A stretch of DNA of 21,608 nt from Thermoplasmatota archaeon. GTDB taxonomy: Archaea; Thermoplasmatota; E2; DHVEG-1. The stretch's first letter is position 1. The number at the start of each line of letters is the position of its first letter. Below, piece after piece: positions 13,201-20,663 of the stretch. Location: contig JALHTX010000355.1 in the NCBI GenBank assembly GCA_022866015.1, forward strand, positions 1 through 21,608, in the 5' to 3' direction. The notes below the pieces were generated by a model. That model had not been told where the DNA came from. It ran no database searches and saw nothing but the letters and a program-made list of their open reading frames with translations. The position numbers and the translations under genes were made by a program.

Positions 13201-14660
13201 AATTTGAAATAAAAAATTATAATCAATATGGTTATGACCAATTTTATAATGATTATGAGGTTGCAATAATAAACTATAAAGCGGGATTTTGGGATTATAC
13301 AACCATGTTTCAACATTTAATATTTTATTGTACTGGTTCCAATTTTATACCTGATGGAAATATTACAAGTGTTTCACCAAATCCATGTAATTTTGGACAG
13401 GAAGTAACAATCGCTTTTACAAGTAATGGTGTCGGTGATTTAAAAATTAAGTATCCAAACGGGGATTTATATTTTAGTGTCCCATATGGTTATTCTAGCG
13501 GTGTTCATACAATTTCAAAAACAATGTCAGGTTTAGGCTCTTTTAGTATAGAGTTATATACAGATAGCCCATTTTTGAATGAAACCGTTTTACCTGTAGA
13601 TACTGAAACCTTAGTCGTTAATCCATTAGGCGGAAACGGAACTTATGGCTCTTATGGTTATGGTCTACCATATCTATATATTCCAAATTATAGGGTAATT
13701 GCGGGTTTTGATACAATACAGATTTATTATAGAACATACAAAAATAATAGTATTCTAAAAATTATTTCTCCTAGAAATGAAACAACTTATTTTAGTACAA
13801 CCGTTTCAAACCAATCTGATAATGTTTTAAATATTCCTATTCCAAACTATATGCAGATAGGAAACTGGAATGTTACTTTTCATTGTGGCGATATTGATGG
13901 AAACAATGAAACACTTTATACAAGTTTTAATGTTGTAAATGAGGAAGGCAACTGGGTAGAATTTACAAAGCATATTTTTACTACAAACGAGATGTTTTCA
14001 ATTTATATAAAACATACTTATCGAGTTTCAATAACTTTCTATAAAAACAATATTGCACAGGGAGAAAGCCTTATTTTTGATGTTGGAATATCAACAGGTA
14101 TTAACTATAATATACCATTAGATATAATTATGCCATCTATTGGAAACTGGCGGGTTGAAATGTGGCGTATCAATGATCGAAACATCGTTAAGTTACTCGC
14201 AGAACATGAATGTACTGTTATTTATGCGACACCAATTAAAGGCGATGGTGGAATAGAGATAAGTCTACCATTAATTATTAATGGCTTTATACCTTCTGAT
14301 TGGCAATTCGTTTTAGGATTAATCATAATAATATTCTGTTTTGTAATAATAGCAGTTATCGGAAAAAAATTAGATGTTAATAATATGCCTTCATTAGTTT
14401 ATTTGATTTCTGGAATAGCGGGTTTCATTATAGACATTAAATTAGAACTTTTTGATTTCTGGATGACTGTCATATTTGCTTTTACATTCACAGTATTGGT
14501 AATCTGGAATATTTTTGGAAGTTTCGGAATGTTCTCTGGTGGACTTGGTAGCGGTGAAAAAGGAGAAAAAAGAGAAAAAGTAAGAACAGAAAAACAGTCT
14601 AAACCAGAAAAATCAGAGAAAGCGACAGAATCAAAAGGAAACAAAAGGGGAAATGCTTAA
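10209..14660 (+). CDS. Giant membrane-anchored spike / adhesin
   Basis: The frame encodes 1483 residues from the ATG eight bases after GGGTGA; the GTG at 10197 is less likely. Signal peptide is 1-27 (ending MINA). Residues about 30-360 hold some seven repeats of the type GI-x-AYTFDG-x-FT-x-L about 45 residues apart, as in a beta-propeller. Residues about 365-580 form a right-handed beta-helix of NosD type (many N-x-I-T-I turns) closed by GGNWWDDYTGLDLDGDRLGD, a hallmark of archaeal surface proteins. Further Ig-like beta domains follow (for example NPCNFGQEVTIAF). Near the C-terminus are three membrane helices (about 1361-1436) and a 47-residue lysine- and glutamate-rich tail. Many N-x-S/T sites suggest glycosylation. 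It probably binds the host surface or glycans as the virion spike. Confidence 0.85.
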   Translation: MKKIMIYFVMLMLLFSSVIVFIPMINADDGNIVYKATYGSVTPYYTPYHNGSTNQYFFAEGNTGIGAYSTSNGYTMTLKDTDCPDARDVYGVTGDGTYIYTTSCTGALADVLRAYTFDGSTLTLKNTTTICSTYEYINSIAVNSDDILFVPRGRMGISAYTFDGTDFTELDNYDDGNNQFLTVCIDSDNENYVWAVEMTTYPKIYIYFFFWDGNTFSVTDSYQVTACFHLEDMPLSNYVCGSGSTTGTQIYAYDGFDIYTVDSWDDITGTNYGNEVIYDSDSGYYQIFCAMDNTGLVYYKWNDVYGYTQIQNIDSGSGCTGVIINGSYLYTSYETNGIITYQYTPPTTPSMPTDVYVWDNAPSGWLDESHVRTITEGIANVSENGTVHVWDGTYTENGLYCSYSESIIGNSSNTVTIEGDSNDIIFIDSNNITISGLNIANGSNAITINNNYDNITITDNILSYDGYGININNLNVTNFIIKNNIIYSNYYGVSFSDGGGTSSILVYNNHFYDNTYNANSDGYSSGEIRWNTTKTLGTNIYGGGYMGGNWWDDYTGLDLDGDRLGDQFLPYNNSGLISIGGDYEPLTGFADDCLNLTWETQLPYGCALGFRDYVGFVEMQYIPLGYNQYIDGTIDEVRLLVSLDQIEYVSDLPEMYQLVIDGEYIGTATGINVNYEMRNHACGWQLGDSYWITWSNIGKVINDDFPIFAFCSSQTDESGNNWHGLGLVSNLDLILHGMKNHFDVVKFNNALYDGNQLEVDMILQFDIICQSQYIPPEDTNQSADYKNIKFKFYDKATNNLLHFKGLNVPDSTMGNLNFLSALIYSIKSTNGFTTSYSLTDDIELTMNFTEGEYVDFYIQSTGGQDFNVRINNVFSSFKAMKTTLQLYQGQTYTIYIEPYNFVDGVQYTNCGGDDSTEGQISVCLSKTTYDYGETVRGRYTLPTGAWLNSHGWLRSGWYFAFFNRDDYTWGFGRTNNWLYVNRIELTPSDFDGTRHTFEFEIKNYNQYGYDQFYNDYEVAIINYKAGFWDYTTMFQHLIFYCTGSNFIPDGNITSVSPNPCNFGQEVTIAFTSNGVGDLKIKYPNGDLYFSVPYGYSSGVHTISKTMSGLGSFSIELYTDSPFLNETVLPVDTETLVVNPLGGNGTYGSYGYGLPYLYIPNYRVIAGFDTIQIYYRTYKNNSILKIISPRNETTYFSTTVSNQSDNVLNIPIPNYMQIGNWNVTFHCGDIDGNNETLYTSFNVVNEEGNWVEFTKHIFTTNEMFSIYIKHTYRVSITFYKNNIAQGESLIFDVGISTGINYNIPLDIIMPSIGNWRVEMWRINDRNIVKLLAEHECTVIYATPIKGDGGIEISLPLIINGFIPSDWQFVLGLIIIIFCFVIIAVIGKKLDVNNMPSLVYLISGIAGFIIDIKLELFDFWMTVIFAFTFTVLVIWNIFGSFGMFSGGLGSGEKGEKREKVRTEKQSKPEKSEKATESKGNKRGNA

Positions 14661-14663
14661 AAA

Positions 14664-15023
14664 ATGGATATTCAAATCCCATTAAAATTCATCTTAGGAT
14701 GGTTTCTGATAATCACTATAACTTATACTGTTTGCGGTTATCTATATACGACAACCTATGATACAAATATACCTGTTGTCAATGCACCACCGAAAGGAAT
14801 ACTTGAAACAATAAAAGATGGAATAGGATGGATTTTTGATTTAGTTGTTGGTTTTTTTAGGGTGGCATTTTTCTTTTTGCCTAATGTACCCTTAGAAATA
14901 ACAGGGTTAATGAATCTTATTATACAACCGTTTAATGTTATTTTCTTGCTTGGAATATATCCGATAATAGCCGATCTAATAGATAAAATAATTAATTTCC
15001 TTAATGCTATAATACCTTTTTAG
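14664..15023 (+). CDS. Membrane protein, about three helices
   Basis: The frame encodes 119 residues with hydrophobic segments at about 8-29, 52-75 and 84-118 (possibly two). A proline-rich loop (VVNAPPKG) follows the first. It starts four bases after the spike stop codon, so it probably accompanies the spike in the virion envelope or in assembly. Not recognised. Confidence 0.75.
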   Translation: MDIQIPLKFILGWFLIITITYTVCGYLYTTTYDTNIPVVNAPPKGILETIKDGIGWIFDLVVGFFRVAFFFLPNVPLEITGLMNLIIQPFNVIFLLGIYPIIADLIDKIINFLNAIIPF

Positions 15024-15034
15024 GAGAAAAAATT

Positions 15035-15424
15035 ATGAGTAAAAATAAAAAAGAAAATTATCTGACAGCTTTTATTTTTTGCAGAAACAAAACCATTAAT
15101 GAATATATAATAGTCGCAACAAGAAAATTTATTGTAAATGATGAAACATATATAATAAAAGATAATTGCACATACAAAAAAATTGTAAACAAACAAATAA
15201 AACTAGTCGCATATTATTCGGAAGGAAACCCTAATCCATATAATCTTAAAAGCATAGAAAAGAATGTTGGATTGACAACAGAGGAACTTGATAACATAAC
15301 AGCCGGCGATATATACAATATTTTAATCGAATGTCAGAATACAGGTAAACAAAAATATATTTTTCATATAGTGGTTTTTGTGCTTATACTAAGTATTTTT
15401 AGTTTATTCATGGAAATATTATAA
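15035..15424 (+). CDS. Tail-anchored protein, paralogue of 15435-15857
   Basis: The frame encodes 129 residues: a soluble beta-rich domain (about 10-100) and one C-terminal membrane helix (about 109-128). It shares with the next gene the order F-x4-Y-x-IK, an aromatic strand, a central N-P, a G-L/I turn, a leucine helix and Y-x-IL before the anchor. No signal peptide, so the domain faces the cytoplasm or virion interior. Clear GGAGAAA ribosome site. Possibly an inner-envelope or assembly protein; function unknown. Confidence 0.7.
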   Translation: MSKNKKENYLTAFIFCRNKTINEYIIVATRKFIVNDETYIIKDNCTYKKIVNKQIKLVAYYSEGNPNPYNLKSIEKNVGLTTEELDNITAGDIYNILIECQNTGKQKYIFHIVVFVLILSIFSLFMEIL

Positions 15425-15434
15425 GAGGTTTATT

Positions 15435-15857
15435 ATGAAAATATCTATCAGAAAAAATAAAAAAATTGATAAGAAAAAAATTGAAACAATGACAAAAGTT
15501 GTAATTAATATTCTTGATGAAAAAGAATTAGTTATAGAATTTGAAATAGATTATCCCTGTAAAGATTTCGAATATAAAGGAAAAAAATATGATGTTAAAA
15601 ATAGTTTTATCTATTTAAAATTTCTAAAAAAAGGTTATACACCATATCTTTTTTATAATATAGATAATAAAACTCCAATAGACTTCAAAAATCGTAATAA
15701 AGGTATTCCCTCAAGAGCATTAAAACTTCTCTGGAATACAAATATGTATAAAATACTTTTTACTCCAGAGTTGGATAAAACCAATAAACTGATAATTATT
15801 TGTTTAGTTGCTAACATAATCGTTTATGCTATTAACCTTTATTTAAGATATAGGTGA
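15435..15857 (+). CDS. Tail-anchored protein, paralogue of 15035-15424
   Basis: The frame encodes 140 residues with a very basic first 20, a beta-rich domain (about 20-115) and a C-terminal membrane helix (about 117-137) ending in LRYR. Domain layout and spaced residues (F-x4-Y-x-VK, NKTP, GIPS, YKIL) match the preceding protein, so a tandem duplication is likely. AGAGGT ribosome site. Function unknown. Confidence 0.7.
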   Translation: MKISIRKNKKIDKKKIETMTKVVINILDEKELVIEFEIDYPCKDFEYKGKKYDVKNSFIYLKFLKKGYTPYLFYNIDNKTPIDFKNRNKGIPSRALKLLWNTNMYKILFTPELDKTNKLIIICLVANIIVYAINLYLRYR

Positions 15858-15863
15858 TAATAT

Positions 15864-16229
15864 ATGAAAAATGATAAAACCGAACAGGAAATTAATGCGG
15901 TTAAACAATCCCTTTTTGGAATGAATAATAATGATAAAGAAAGTCAGGGCGAAGATTTAGCAAAAATAATTGATTCTTGGCTAGATGAAAAATATGTTCA
16001 TCGAAAAACTAGGCTTAACGGAAATCAGGTTATAATCCTTACAATTATTAGTTCACTTGCTGATAAATATAATGTTAAATGTTTAAAAAAACTTATAGAT
16101 AAGTTTGTAACATACAAGATTTCAGAGGGCGGACAGTCAGCAAAAGAACTAGTTGACATATTAAAGAACAGGTTGGAAGTCCAATCTGATGATAGCTTAG
16201 TAAAAGCTATAGAACCATTTATAAAATAG
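15864..16229 (+). CDS. Hypothetical soluble helical protein
   Basis: The frame encodes 121 residues: a polar, probably disordered first 30, then a helical domain (LAKIIDSWLDEKY, QVIILTIISSLADKY, LKKLIDKFVTYKI, AKELVDILKNRLE). Tryptophan and regular helices suggest a compact bundle. Start by AGGTGATAATATATG. It lies among virion and assembly genes, so a cytoplasmic assembly factor is possible. Not recognised. Confidence 0.75.
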   Translation: MKNDKTEQEINAVKQSLFGMNNNDKESQGEDLAKIIDSWLDEKYVHRKTRLNGNQVIILTIISSLADKYNVKCLKKLIDKFVTYKISEGGQSAKELVDILKNRLEVQSDDSLVKAIEPFIK

Positions 16230-16242
16230 AAAAAGAATAAAT

Positions 16243-16491
16243 ATGGCAAAAGTTATAATTAAAAACAATAAAGAAATGAGAGATCATTTAGGATTACATG
16301 ATAAATTACCAAAAGGAAAAACATTTCCTATTATACCGCCAAAAGGCTATATATGGATAAATAAAAAATTGACTAAAAAAAGGAGAAAGCAAATAATCAA
16401 ACATGAGAAATTTGAAAATTATCTTATGAAACATAAACATATGGGCTATAAAAAGGCTCATAAAATAAGCCAAAAATGGGAAAAAAATTAG
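16243..16491 (+). CDS. Small basic protein with HEKFE...H motif
   Basis: The frame encodes 82 residues, highly basic. The C-terminal half reads KHEKFENYLMKHKHMGYKKA. The H-E-x2-E followed by H residues and a helical AHKIS is reminiscent of small phage proteins with a metal-binding helix pair, but there is no HExxH. The first half contains KGKTFPIIPPKGYIWINKK, a beta segment. Could be a virion-associated or DNA-binding protein. Function unknown. Confidence 0.65.
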   Translation: MAKVIIKNNKEMRDHLGLHDKLPKGKTFPIIPPKGYIWINKKLTKKRRKQIIKHEKFENYLMKHKHMGYKKAHKISQKWEKN

Positions 16492-16503
16492 GAGAAAAAA
16501 ACT

Positions 16504-16674
16504 ATGAGATATAAAGTAAGTTTTAAGGGAAAAGGAACTACCACTAGATATTATACTAGTATAACATATAGAAAAAAACATACAGCACAAAAATATGCTG
16601 ATGAACTAAATAAATATGGTGGTGGAAATCGTCATGCAAGAGTTGTAAAATACAAAAAGAGGAAACAAATATGA
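16504..16674 (+). CDS. Small basic protein, 56 residues
   Basis: Begins after a good GGAGAAA ribosome site. A beta-beta-alpha-beta layout is visible: RYKVSFKGKG, then YTSITYRKKHTAQKYADELN, then GNRHARVVKYKKRK. This is a small alpha/beta fold common in tiny phage proteins. Strongly positive charge suggests nucleic-acid binding. It overlaps the next gene by ATGA. Confidence 0.65.
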   Translation: MRYKVSFKGKGTTTRYYTSITYRKKHTAQKYADELNKYGGGNRHARVVKYKKRKQI

Positions 16675-16760
16675 GAATACTTACAAGTAAAGAACAGGAA
16701 GATTTAGACGATATGCTCTTAAAATCATATCGGAAATCTTTGAATAAAAAGAAAAAATAA
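16671..16760 (+). CDS. Hypothetical peptide, 29 residues
   Basis: Starts by ATGA overlap with the preceding gene and ends one base before the next ATG. A single charged helix (SKEQEDLDDMLLKSYRK) with a KKKK tail. The tight packing supports translation; function unknown. Confidence 0.45.
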   Translation: MRILTSKEQEDLDDMLLKSYRKSLNKKKK

Positions 16761-16761
16761 T

Positions 16762-17055
16762 ATGTTAAGCCAAACTATTCTAATAATAGAAAGCATATTT
16801 ATACTAATCTGTATAATACCTTTACTGTTTAGGCTAAAAAACTGGCTCTACAAAAAACAGAATCTTGAAAATAAAAAATATGAGGAATATATTTTCTTGA
16901 TAGGAAGTTTCACTGTTCTATTATTGTTAGGAATATTTTTTAAAAACCTATTTCTATTATTACTTAGTCTACCATTTATATTCTGGTTACTTGTAGATGC
17001 GATAGAATTTGATATAAAACTATGGAAAATATTTTTGAATAGAACAATGAGGTAG
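16762..17055 (+). CDS. Membrane protein, three predicted helices
   Basis: The frame encodes 97 residues with hydrophobic segments at about 4-24, 44-62 and 63-83. A basic cytoplasmic loop (RLKNWLYKKQNLENKK) lies between the first and second. Not recognised. Its place in the virion module suggests an envelope or egress protein. Confidence 0.7.
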   Translation: MLSQTILIIESIFILICIIPLLFRLKNWLYKKQNLENKKYEEYIFLIGSFTVLLLLGIFFKNLFLLLLSLPFIFWLLVDAIEFDIKLWKIFLNRTMR

Positions 17056-17061
17056 AAATAT

Positions 17062-17325
17062 ATGACAATAGGAAAAGTACATCTTACAAAAAGATATGCC
17101 CGTTACCGTATTAAAAACCCTAAAAGTTTCAAAAATGGTAGTCTAAAAATACAAGCATTAGGTAAACGGGGTATAACTAAACGTATTGCGGGAAGGCTTA
17201 AAACAACTAATAAATGGTCTACACAGGCTATACTTATAACTAGAGATGATTACAAAAAAGGTAAACGAGTAAGAATAGATATATACGGTAAACCAAAAAT
17301 ATATATAATTCATACAAGAAAATAA
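17062..17325 (+). CDS. Highly basic protein, candidate DNA-binding
   Basis: The frame encodes 87 residues with lysine and arginine spread throughout and almost no acidic residues (TKRYARYRIKNPKSF, then GKRGITKRIAGRLKT, then KKGKRVRIDIYGKPK). Predicted mostly beta. Such small basic proteins in virion clusters may coat or condense the genome, in the manner of SSV VP2, although no family match is claimed. Confidence 0.7.
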   Translation: MTIGKVHLTKRYARYRIKNPKSFKNGSLKIQALGKRGITKRIAGRLKTTNKWSTQAILITRDDYKKGKRVRIDIYGKPKIYIIHTRK

Positions 17326-17342
17326 AAAGGAATTAAAACATT

Positions 17343-17495
17343 ATGAAATACGCTGTTAGAACATATAGAAGTTTCAACGATTTCAAATATGGAACTTTTA
17401 AATATGAAATTAACGGAATAGGAGAAATAACTATTATAGGTATTCTCAAAAAAACTAATAATTATTCAAAATATCAGGAAACAAAAAGAGTATGA
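17343..17495 (+). CDS. Hypothetical protein, 50 residues
   Basis: A small beta-rich protein (YAVRTYRSF, FKYGTFKYEI, GEITIIGILKK). AAGGAATT lies before the ATG, and the end overlaps the ATPase start by ATGA, so the two are probably translated together. Function unknown. Confidence 0.6.
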   Translation: MKYAVRTYRSFNDFKYGTFKYEINGIGEITIIGILKKTNNYSKYQETKRV

Positions 17496-18082
17496 TAGAA
17501 AACAAACAAAATAATCTTGTAGTTGGTATTCTTGGAACTAAGGGTAGTGGTAAAACCCTGCTTTTAACAATTTTATTATATCTTGATTTTTTATCAGGCA
17601 AAAAAATTTATACAAACTATGAAGTTAATTTTCCGCATGAGATAATTGATATTAACAAACTTATAAATCTTGATAAGGAACTTACAAATAGCACTATCGG
17701 AATAACAGAAATACATACGATATGTGATAGTCGCAGAAGTGGAAATAAACAAAACGTCCAGTTTAGTTATTTTGTTTTGCAATCCCGCCATAGGTCAGTA
17801 AACCTATATTATGACAGCCAGTTCAACAGGCAATTCGATATAAGGATAAGGGAAAACACAGATATTACTATTGTTACAGAAAATCTGTTTATAGATTCTG
17901 ATAATGATGGAATTAATGATATATTCAGGGCTGTAATACAGGATAAAAGGATTATGCCTGTTACCTATAAAGAACTAATGGTTTATGGTAGACCATTTTT
18001 TGATAAATATAATACTGATTATATAGTGAATCCTTTCACTATGAAAGAAATAAAAGGCATAAAAACAAAGGTAAAAGAATGA
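17492..18082 (+). CDS. P-loop ATPase, probable virion assembly or packaging
   Basis: The frame encodes 196 residues. Walker A is GTKGSGKT (residues 15-22). The Walker B strand ends IGITEIH (69-75), with E73 as likely catalytic base and T where D is usual. YYDSQ (106-110) is placed as the sensor strand, and an arginine-rich stretch (RQFDIRIRE) follows. This matches the FtsK/HerA-like, Zot-like group used by many archaeal viruses for genome packaging or virion extrusion. D125-x-D-x-DG-x2-D133 looks like a calcium-binding loop inserted after the core. Single-domain length is typical. It forms a tight ATGA-linked run with its neighbours. Confidence 0.85.
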   Translation: MIENKQNNLVVGILGTKGSGKTLLLTILLYLDFLSGKKIYTNYEVNFPHEIIDINKLINLDKELTNSTIGITEIHTICDSRRSGNKQNVQFSYFVLQSRHRSVNLYYDSQFNRQFDIRIRENTDITIVTENLFIDSDNDGINDIFRAVIQDKRIMPVTYKELMVYGRPFFDKYNTDYIVNPFTMKEIKGIKTKVKE

Positions 18083-18225
18083 TTGATTATTTACAACTGA
18101 TATTAAATTGGGCTAGTACAATGTTTGCTTTAATACTTTCAAAAGAAATTATAAATCTTTATACTTCATATAAAAATAAGCTTAAAGAAAAAATTATTGA
18201 AATTAAAAAAATAGAAACAAAATAA
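18079..18225 (+). CDS. Small membrane protein, one helix
   Basis: The frame encodes 48 residues: one hydrophobic segment (about 5-21) and a basic helical tail (SYKNKLKEKIIEIKKIETK). Start by ATGA overlap with the ATPase gene. It could anchor the ATPase or another partner to the membrane; this is inference from position only. Confidence 0.6.
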   Translation: MIDYLQLILNWASTMFALILSKEIINLYTSYKNKLKEKIIEIKKIETK

Positions 18226-18255
18226 ACATTTAAATAATCTTAGAAGGAAAAAAAT

Positions 18256-18378
18256 ATGAGTTTTATACAAAACACTAAAAAATACTTTAACGGGTTCACA
18301 TCTACAATAAAAAAATATAAGATAGATGTCAAAATAAAAAATATTTGGGTTTGGATTAAAAAGGAGTATAATAAATAA
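18256..18378 (+). CDS. Small basic protein, 40 residues
   Basis: A lysine-rich peptide (NTKKYFNGFTSTIKKYKI) ending in a tryptophan-containing amphipathic stretch (IWVWIKKEYNK), so it might touch a membrane or DNA. AGAAGGA precedes the ATG, and a TATA-like TTTAAATA lies at 18229-18236. The stop overlaps the next ATG as TAATG. Confidence 0.5.
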   Translation: MSFIQNTKKYFNGFTSTIKKYKIDVKIKNIWVWIKKEYNK

Positions 18379-18515
18379 TGTTTAATAGACTTAAACTTAG
18401 GATAGCCTTTAAAAAAAGATATGGAAAAGCGGGTAAAAAATATTATCATGCTTTTCTTGAATATAGAAAACATAAGATTAAAAATAATGAGGTCAAATCA
18501 AACAAACATGTTTGA
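18378..18515 (+). CDS. Small basic helical protein, 45 residues
   Basis: Overlaps the preceding stop (TAATG), with AAGGAG upstream in the previous gene. Very basic (FNRLKLRIAFKKRYGKAGKKYYHAF); likely nucleic-acid binding or virion-internal. The stop codon lies in a 12-base palindrome (18503-18514), just before a hairpin. Function unknown. Confidence 0.55.
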   Translation: MFNRLKLRIAFKKRYGKAGKKYYHAFLEYRKHKIKNNEVKSNKHV

Positions 18516-18517
18516 TT

Positions 18518-18539
18518 GCTCTAAAACGTATTTTAGAGC
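18518..18539 (+). terminator. Hairpin before the second spike gene
   Basis: GCTCTAAAA (18518-18526), loop CGTA, TTTTAGAGC (18531-18539): a perfect 9-base stem and 4-base loop, three bases after the preceding stop codon and just before the next promoter. Probably a transcript end or 3' stabiliser for the virion operon. The hairpin at 20662 has the same stem and loop lengths. Confidence 0.55.
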
Positions 18540-18544
18540 AAAAC

Positions 18545-18553
18545 TTAAATATA
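18545..18553 (+). promoter_or_regulatory. TATA box of the second spike gene
   Basis: TTAAATATA lies 22 bases before the ATG at 18576. With usual archaeal spacing, transcription would begin at or near the ATG, giving a leaderless message. AGAAGGT (18562-18568) could be a ribosome site if initiation is further upstream. Confidence 0.45.
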
Positions 18554-18575
18554 TAAAAAGCAGAAGGTTATTAGT

Positions 18576-20663
18576 ATGAATAAAAAAATTAAAAATATGT
18601 TTTTAATAAGTTTAATAATAGAGTTAATACTATTAACATTTAGTTATTCGGCTATGGCGGATATTACCAGTAATCTTTCTCCAAGTGCGACAGGAAGTTA
18701 TAAGAATGAATGGACTAATCCAACAAATGCTTATAGTCAAAACAATGTTTATGCTACATGTCAACCAAGTGGGGCGACTACAAATGAACAGGATTATTAT
18801 AATTTTGGAATTACTACAACATGTATGGACGATATAACGGATATAAAAATATATATAGATGCTTATTGTAGCGCAGTGAGTATAGAATATTTTACGATTA
18901 AACTTTCATGGGATGGCGGTACTACATGGACAAGTACACAAAATACTCCCGCAATTGGCACAACAGACACTAATACATATGTTTCTATTGGTGGACTTTG
19001 GGGGCGTTCGTGGTCTTTATCCGAATTATCAAATGCTAATTTTAGGGTTTATCTATTAGGATATACGAGTGGTGGCATAGTAACTATTTATTTCGACCAT
19101 ATTTATCTTGTAGTAACATTTAATCCCATTGTTATTGGAACGGTTACAGAACTTAAATCTTATAACGGTGGTGGTTGTAATATAGATGCACATTTTAATT
19201 GGATAAAAGGTACAAATAGCGACTATACAAGAATACAATATTCAACCGTTGATTATCCAACAACTATAAGCAGTGGTACTAATTTATGCAATACTACGAA
19301 TAATTATTACGATATATATGATTTAAATCCTTATACCACTTATTATTTTTCAGCTTGGGCTTACTCATCAACCTGTAAAAAATGGGCGGGAAGTTATGAT
19401 ACTGTTTATTTTAATTCTCCCTGCTCAAGGGCTATAACGGTAATAAATAATACGGCACATACAACAGGAAAATATACTACAAAAACCTATCCTACTACAG
19501 GTAATTATATTTGGCTTAATTATACGGGGGCTATTCCGCCATTAACAGATTATCAAAATATAGTTCATGCAACAGGTACACATCAATATAGTTTTGATAG
19601 TACAAATTGGTTATATAAAGATTGGGCTAATTATACGGGTGATACCCCAACCATAACACAATACGAAAATATAGTAAATGCGACAGGCACACACCAATAT
19701 TCATGGTCTAGTTCTTTATGGAAATTTTACGATTGGGCAAATTATACCGGAGATACTACACCGATTAAATCTATAAATGTTAAAAATCTTTTTTCTAGTG
19801 TATTCGAAACACATAAATTATATAATGATGGTTGGTATTTTTGGTTTAATTCCACTGGTACAACCACACCTATAATGAATTATTACGAAAATTTTGTTAA
19901 TGCCACCGGTACGCTTGAAAGCCAACTTTTAACAGATGGTGTCAGTTATAGATATTATAATATTTTTGGTAATGTTACCGGTAATAAAACTATTTGTCCG
20001 ACCTGTAATTCTACAGCGTTAACCATTACAAATAATAATATTAATATAACTGGTAATTATGGCTCTAGTTATAATAATATCAGTGGATGGTATTTATGGT
20101 TAAATTATACAGGTAAACCAACTTATTTAAATTTATTTGAAAATATAATTAACGCTACTGGTACACATCAATTTAATTTAATTACTAATACAAATAATTT
20201 TACTTATAGTGTTTGGGCTAATTATACAGGTTTAGGCGGTGGCTCATGCGGTTTCTATTTCATAAATTACTCTGATGAAAATATAACTTATAATGTTTCG
20301 TTAGATTGCTCATCGGGAGTTAATACATCAAGTTATAAGATAAATGAATCAAACTGGCTTAGTCTAATGTTTGGAACTATACTGTTTGATAATTCACAGT
20401 TTGGAATAATAATTCAACTTATAGTTTTCTTTATACTTATCTATATGAGTTTTAAGATTGATCCGATGGAGGGAAAATCTTTTAGAGGTCATGTTATACC
20501 TTTTATAGGCGGACTATATCTTTTATTTGCGGGAATAGATTTTATAGGAATGACAACAATACTTTCAATTTATCTTAATTCTTATATAATTAGTTTTCTT
20601 GTATCTATAGGAATAGTATTATGTATTCTTGGAGTCTTTAAAGCATTTTATTATAAGAGTTAA
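18576..20663 (+). CDS. Second membrane-anchored spike with repeats
   Basis: The frame encodes 695 residues. Signal peptide is about 1-27 (ending SAMA). Residues 40-183 resemble a jelly-roll domain found on viral tails (LSWDGGTTWTS, then WGRSWSLSELSNANFRVYL). Residues 188-282 look like a fibronectin type III domain (YDLNPYTTYYFSAWAYS). Residues 285-552 hold about seven repeats of 36-44 residues marked by N-Y-T-G or a variant, with NIVNATGTHQY between. C-terminal membrane helices lie at about 608-626, 641-657 and 669-690. The repeats are packed with N-x-S/T glycosylation sites. With the giant spike at 10209 it shares the plan of secreted beta domains ending in three helices. It is probably a host-binding or decorating spike, bracketed by two hairpins as its own transcription unit. 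Confidence 0.85.
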   Translation: MNKKIKNMFLISLIIELILLTFSYSAMADITSNLSPSATGSYKNEWTNPTNAYSQNNVYATCQPSGATTNEQDYYNFGITTTCMDDITDIKIYIDAYCSAVSIEYFTIKLSWDGGTTWTSTQNTPAIGTTDTNTYVSIGGLWGRSWSLSELSNANFRVYLLGYTSGGIVTIYFDHIYLVVTFNPIVIGTVTELKSYNGGGCNIDAHFNWIKGTNSDYTRIQYSTVDYPTTISSGTNLCNTTNNYYDIYDLNPYTTYYFSAWAYSSTCKKWAGSYDTVYFNSPCSRAITVINNTAHTTGKYTTKTYPTTGNYIWLNYTGAIPPLTDYQNIVHATGTHQYSFDSTNWLYKDWANYTGDTPTITQYENIVNATGTHQYSWSSSLWKFYDWANYTGDTTPIKSINVKNLFSSVFETHKLYNDGWYFWFNSTGTTTPIMNYYENFVNATGTLESQLLTDGVSYRYYNIFGNVTGNKTICPTCNSTALTITNNNINITGNYGSSYNNISGWYLWLNYTGKPTYLNLFENIINATGTHQFNLITNTNNFTYSVWANYTGLGGGSCGFYFINYSDENITYNVSLDCSSGVNTSSYKINESNWLSLMFGTILFDNSQFGIIIQLIVFFILIYMSFKIDPMEGKSFRGHVIPFIGGLYLLFAGIDFIGMTTILSIYLNSYIISFLVSIGIVLCILGVFKAFYYKS

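Noticed and set aside
14399..14644. Open frame on the minus strand opposite the end of the giant spike
   Set aside because: It is the antisense shadow of the spike's lysine/glutamate-rich tail; it has no ribosome site or promoter and a proline/serine-biased composition.
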